From: JAGPCK01 sp964535575
GTDB lineage: Bacteria; Bacteroidota; Bacteroidia; UKL13-3
Assembly: GCA_964535575.1 (NCBI GenBank)
Contig: CAZHTC010000001.1
Location: 1 to 64,000 of the forward strand
DNA: 64,000 nucleotides
Direction: 5' to 3'
Each line of letters starts with the position of its first letter. The stretch's first letter is position 1. The notes beneath the pieces were generated by a model. It had not been told where the DNA came from. It ran no database searches and worked only from the letters and a program-made list of their open reading frames with translations. Of the stretch, positions 62,355-64,000 are shown piece by piece. A program made the position numbers and the translations under genes.

Positions 62355-63419
62355 TTACCTGGGTTTGTACCCTGACAATTTTAATATTTTCTGGTAATCG
62401 TTTTCATGCATTAGCTGAGGCAAGGTAACTGACGGATTTTTTTCCATGTATCTTCTTACAATTTGCCATCCCGTCCATATACCTGCTCTGGGAGCAGATT
62501 CAGAAGGAAAATCGGGGGCGGCAGTAAACGGAGCGTCTTTCAGGTAGCGCGAATAATCATCAACCGAGGTAGAAAACAGTTGCTTTTTATCTATGAAATG
62601 TGCCCAAATCTGCGGCTCATTGGCATAACACCATTCCAATTGTTTGGTGGTGTATTCCATTTTAATGGTATCGTGCACCTGAGGCATCATCCGGTCGAGC
62701 AAATAAAGAATGCGCCCCTCCTGTATCATGCGGTTGAGAAAAGGCTGACGAGCCGATGAAGGTTCGTACATGCTGTAGGCAAATGCTTTTAATGTATTGG
62801 GAACAACATAGTTTTTATTCATGAACTTGAGTTTGTATTCAGGATAGTTGATATTGGAAGCCCTGTAGGGTTTAAAATCGGCTCCCAGATAACATTCCAA
62901 ACCTATTCCCAGCACACTATCGGTAAACGGATGAGCAAAATCAAACAAACCGATAAAAGTGACAATTCGGGGAATGTACTCCTTGGGAAAATAATAATGA
63001 TATAAACTAAATCCCTTACTCAATTCTTCTTTGAACGGTGTAAAATCTTTGTAGATGGAATTGCTTTTGGAATATAACCCCCGGATCTCTTTGTTGCCTG
63101 TGAAACGCTTGATTACTTCGCTGTTGTTTTGTCCCGAAGGATTACCGATGCCAAGAATATGATTGAGGTATACTCCCCAGAAGTATCCGTATTTTATTTC
63201 CATTTTGTGATAAAAGGCTTCGGTGGCAGGGGTTTCAAAAAGCTCCTGATCCAGCCTCTCTATCTGAACCTCATAGTTTTGCTCCTCACTTGCCTGTATG
63301 GCTTTTTTATCGGGTTTCACAGGCAGGTTGGTTGTGTTACAGCCATTGCAGCCAGCCAAAAACATTACCACCGCCAGAAGGTTGATAAGATGAATATATT
63401 TGATGAACTTTGACCCCAT
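62355..63419 (-). CDS. gldB: gliding motility lipoprotein GldB
   Basis: A 354-residue lipoprotein of the GldB family. The ATG at 63419 gives MGSKFIKYIHLINLLAVVMF then LAGC with the lipid-bearing cysteine 24. The family pattern includes IERLDQELF, FPKEYIPRIVTFIGLF, SVLGIGLECYLGADFKPY, YPEYKLKFMN and a final LSGYKPR. In Flavobacterium GldB is needed for gliding; in non-gliding relatives the gene is kept and its role is less clear. It fits with the T9SS cargo proteins elsewhere in the window. Confidence 0.87.
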   Translation of the reverse strand: MGSKFIKYIHLINLLAVVMFLAGCNGCNTTNLPVKPDKKAIQASEEQNYEVQIERLDQELFETPATEAFYHKMEIKYGYFWGVYLNHILGIGNPSGQNNSEVIKRFTGNKEIRGLYSKSNSIYKDFTPFKEELSKGFSLYHYYFPKEYIPRIVTFIGLFDFAHPFTDSVLGIGLECYLGADFKPYRASNINYPEYKLKFMNKNYVVPNTLKAFAYSMYEPSSARQPFLNRMIQEGRILYLLDRMMPQVHDTIKMEYTTKQLEWCYANEPQIWAHFIDKKQLFSTSVDDYSRYLKDAPFTAAPDFPSESAPRAGIWTGWQIVRRYMEKNPSVTLPQLMHENDYQKILKLSGYKPR

Positions 63420-63431
63420 AATTTTTTTAGA

Positions 63432-64000
63432 ATGCACAAAAGTAATAAAAACCTTTTGCCCGTTTTCATCCTCCTTTTACTCAGTAACGCAGTAATGGCG
63501 CAAAAAGTCTTGTTAGGATTAAAGGCAGCTCCCTTAATGGGCTGGTACAAATGCACCGGAAGTGCGGTAAAAACAGGAGGCAGTTCCATAGGGTTTTCTT
63601 ACGGGCTAATGGCCGATTTTAAAATAGGCGAACGCTATTATCTGGGAACCGGGTTTGATATTGCCTATATGGGTGGAAAGGTAGTACTTCCATCTGCTGT
63701 TTATACATTGCCGTCAACCATCAGCGTTCCTGTTACCAATGTTCAAATCAACTACAGTAACCAATATATTCAGGTGCCGCTCAGTTTAAAATTCAGAACC
63801 AAAGAAATTGGCCGGATTGCTTACTGGGCACAGTTTGGCTATGCCAATTCTTTTTTACTTCACGGAAAAGCTTCGCTACAAAGCGACAACAGCATTATCG
63901 ATACAAAGAAAATTTTAACCAATTCGGCTGACGTAAAACTGAATTACAACTATGGAGTTCCCATGTACCGGGGTTCAATGATTATCGGTTTGGGTATTGA
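63432..64000 (+). CDS. outer-membrane beta-barrel protein, PorT-like (partial)
   Basis: A reading frame starting at the ATG 63432 and running off the right edge (189 codons seen). Signal peptide MHKSNKNLLPVFILLLLSNA with cut after VMA. The rest shows alternating strands typical of small outer-membrane barrels (GFSYGLMADFKIG, YYLGTGFDIAYMGG, YIQVPLSLKFRTKEIG, YWAQFGYANSFLL). These features fit the PorT-like outer-membrane beta-barrel family. Only 12 bases separate it from the divergent gldB start. Confidence 0.75.
   Translation, partial: MHKSNKNLLPVFILLLLSNAVMAQKVLLGLKAAPLMGWYKCTGSAVKTGGSSIGFSYGLMADFKIGERYYLGTGFDIAYMGGKVVLPSAVYTLPSTISVPVTNVQINYSNQYIQVPLSLKFRTKEIGRIAYWAQFGYANSFLLHGKASLQSDNSIIDTKKILTNSADVKLNYNYGVPMYRGSMIIGLGI
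63437..63444 (-). promoter_or_regulatory. candidate -7 box of gldB
   Basis: TACTTTTG on the minus strand, an exact TAnnTTTG, 17 bases before the gldB ATG and inside the start of the divergent barrel gene. No clear -33 TTG. The divergent gene has a candidate TATATTTG at 63395-63402 inside gldB. Confidence 0.4.

Overview
The window comes from a moderately AT-rich member of the Bacteroidota. Several independent things in the sequence point there: the 5' end of a 16S rRNA gene at the left edge with a Bacteroidota-type sequence; promoters of the TTG/TTTG (-33) plus TAnnTTTG (-7) type and almost no Shine-Dalgarno sequences; six intact C-terminal sorting domains of the type IX secretion system (T9SS); gliding-type lipoprotein GldB; the alternative Bacteroidota form of GlmU; a BT_3928-type DoxX protein; and ribosomal protein L31 of the zinc-free type. 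I cannot place it below phylum with confidence.

Layout. 1-573: start of an rRNA operon transcribed leftward, with its leader and promoters. 574-2226: a PaaN-type aldehyde dehydrogenase. 2299-22475: about 20 kb of five giant leftward genes for secreted, multi-domain T9SS cargo proteins (1254-1346 residues). Four share one architecture (variable N-terminal domain, PKD-like domains, CUB-like domain, GEVED domain, DUF5011-type Ig domains, sorting domain), and two of these share a 2.5 kb stretch with no difference that I could see. 22566-34916: housekeeping genes (di-haem peroxidase, YajQ, malate dehydrogenase, succinyl/acetoacetyl-CoA transferase A and B, ClpS, PlsY, a 1484-residue secreted unknown, PrmA, TpiA, alternative GlmU). 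34959-42113: small lipoproteins, a decayed T9SS gene end, L31, a PyrR-like phosphoribosyltransferase, HU, shikimate kinase, a DoxX/BT_3928 protein, a DUF1599 protein, FolP and the c-di-AMP synthase CdaA, a TPR lipoprotein and a CoA-binding protein. 42382-45471: a secreted serine hydrolase joined to six 258-bp repeats and a T9SS sorting domain. 45619-54778: a mixture including a DEDD exonuclease, a SPFH/PH-like/ribbon-helix-helix cluster, a lipoprotein/barrel pair, a LemA-TPM-TPM operon and LipB. 54859-57864: hpt-adk-obg operon, in which adenylate kinase carries a histone-H1-like lysine/alanine tail of some 260 residues. 57991-64000: DUF3817, a VTC/DUF4956/DUF2490 module, a carboxypeptidase-regulatory-like lipoprotein, a Tat-exported class V aminotransferase, GldB, and the start of an outer-membrane barrel gene.

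How it fits together. The unifying theme of the accessory part is the cell surface: at least six proteins end in T9SS sorting domains, and GldB and a PorT-like barrel belong to the same surface/gliding world. The most unusual items are the near-identical repeat shared by two neighbouring adhesin-like genes, the adenylate kinase-H1 tail fusion, the large secreted protein of unknown function embedded in a housekeeping operon, and a recurring arrangement in which the -7 promoter box ends only 4-7 bases before the start codon, implying leaderless mRNAs. No tRNA, CRISPR array, transposase or prophage was recognised.
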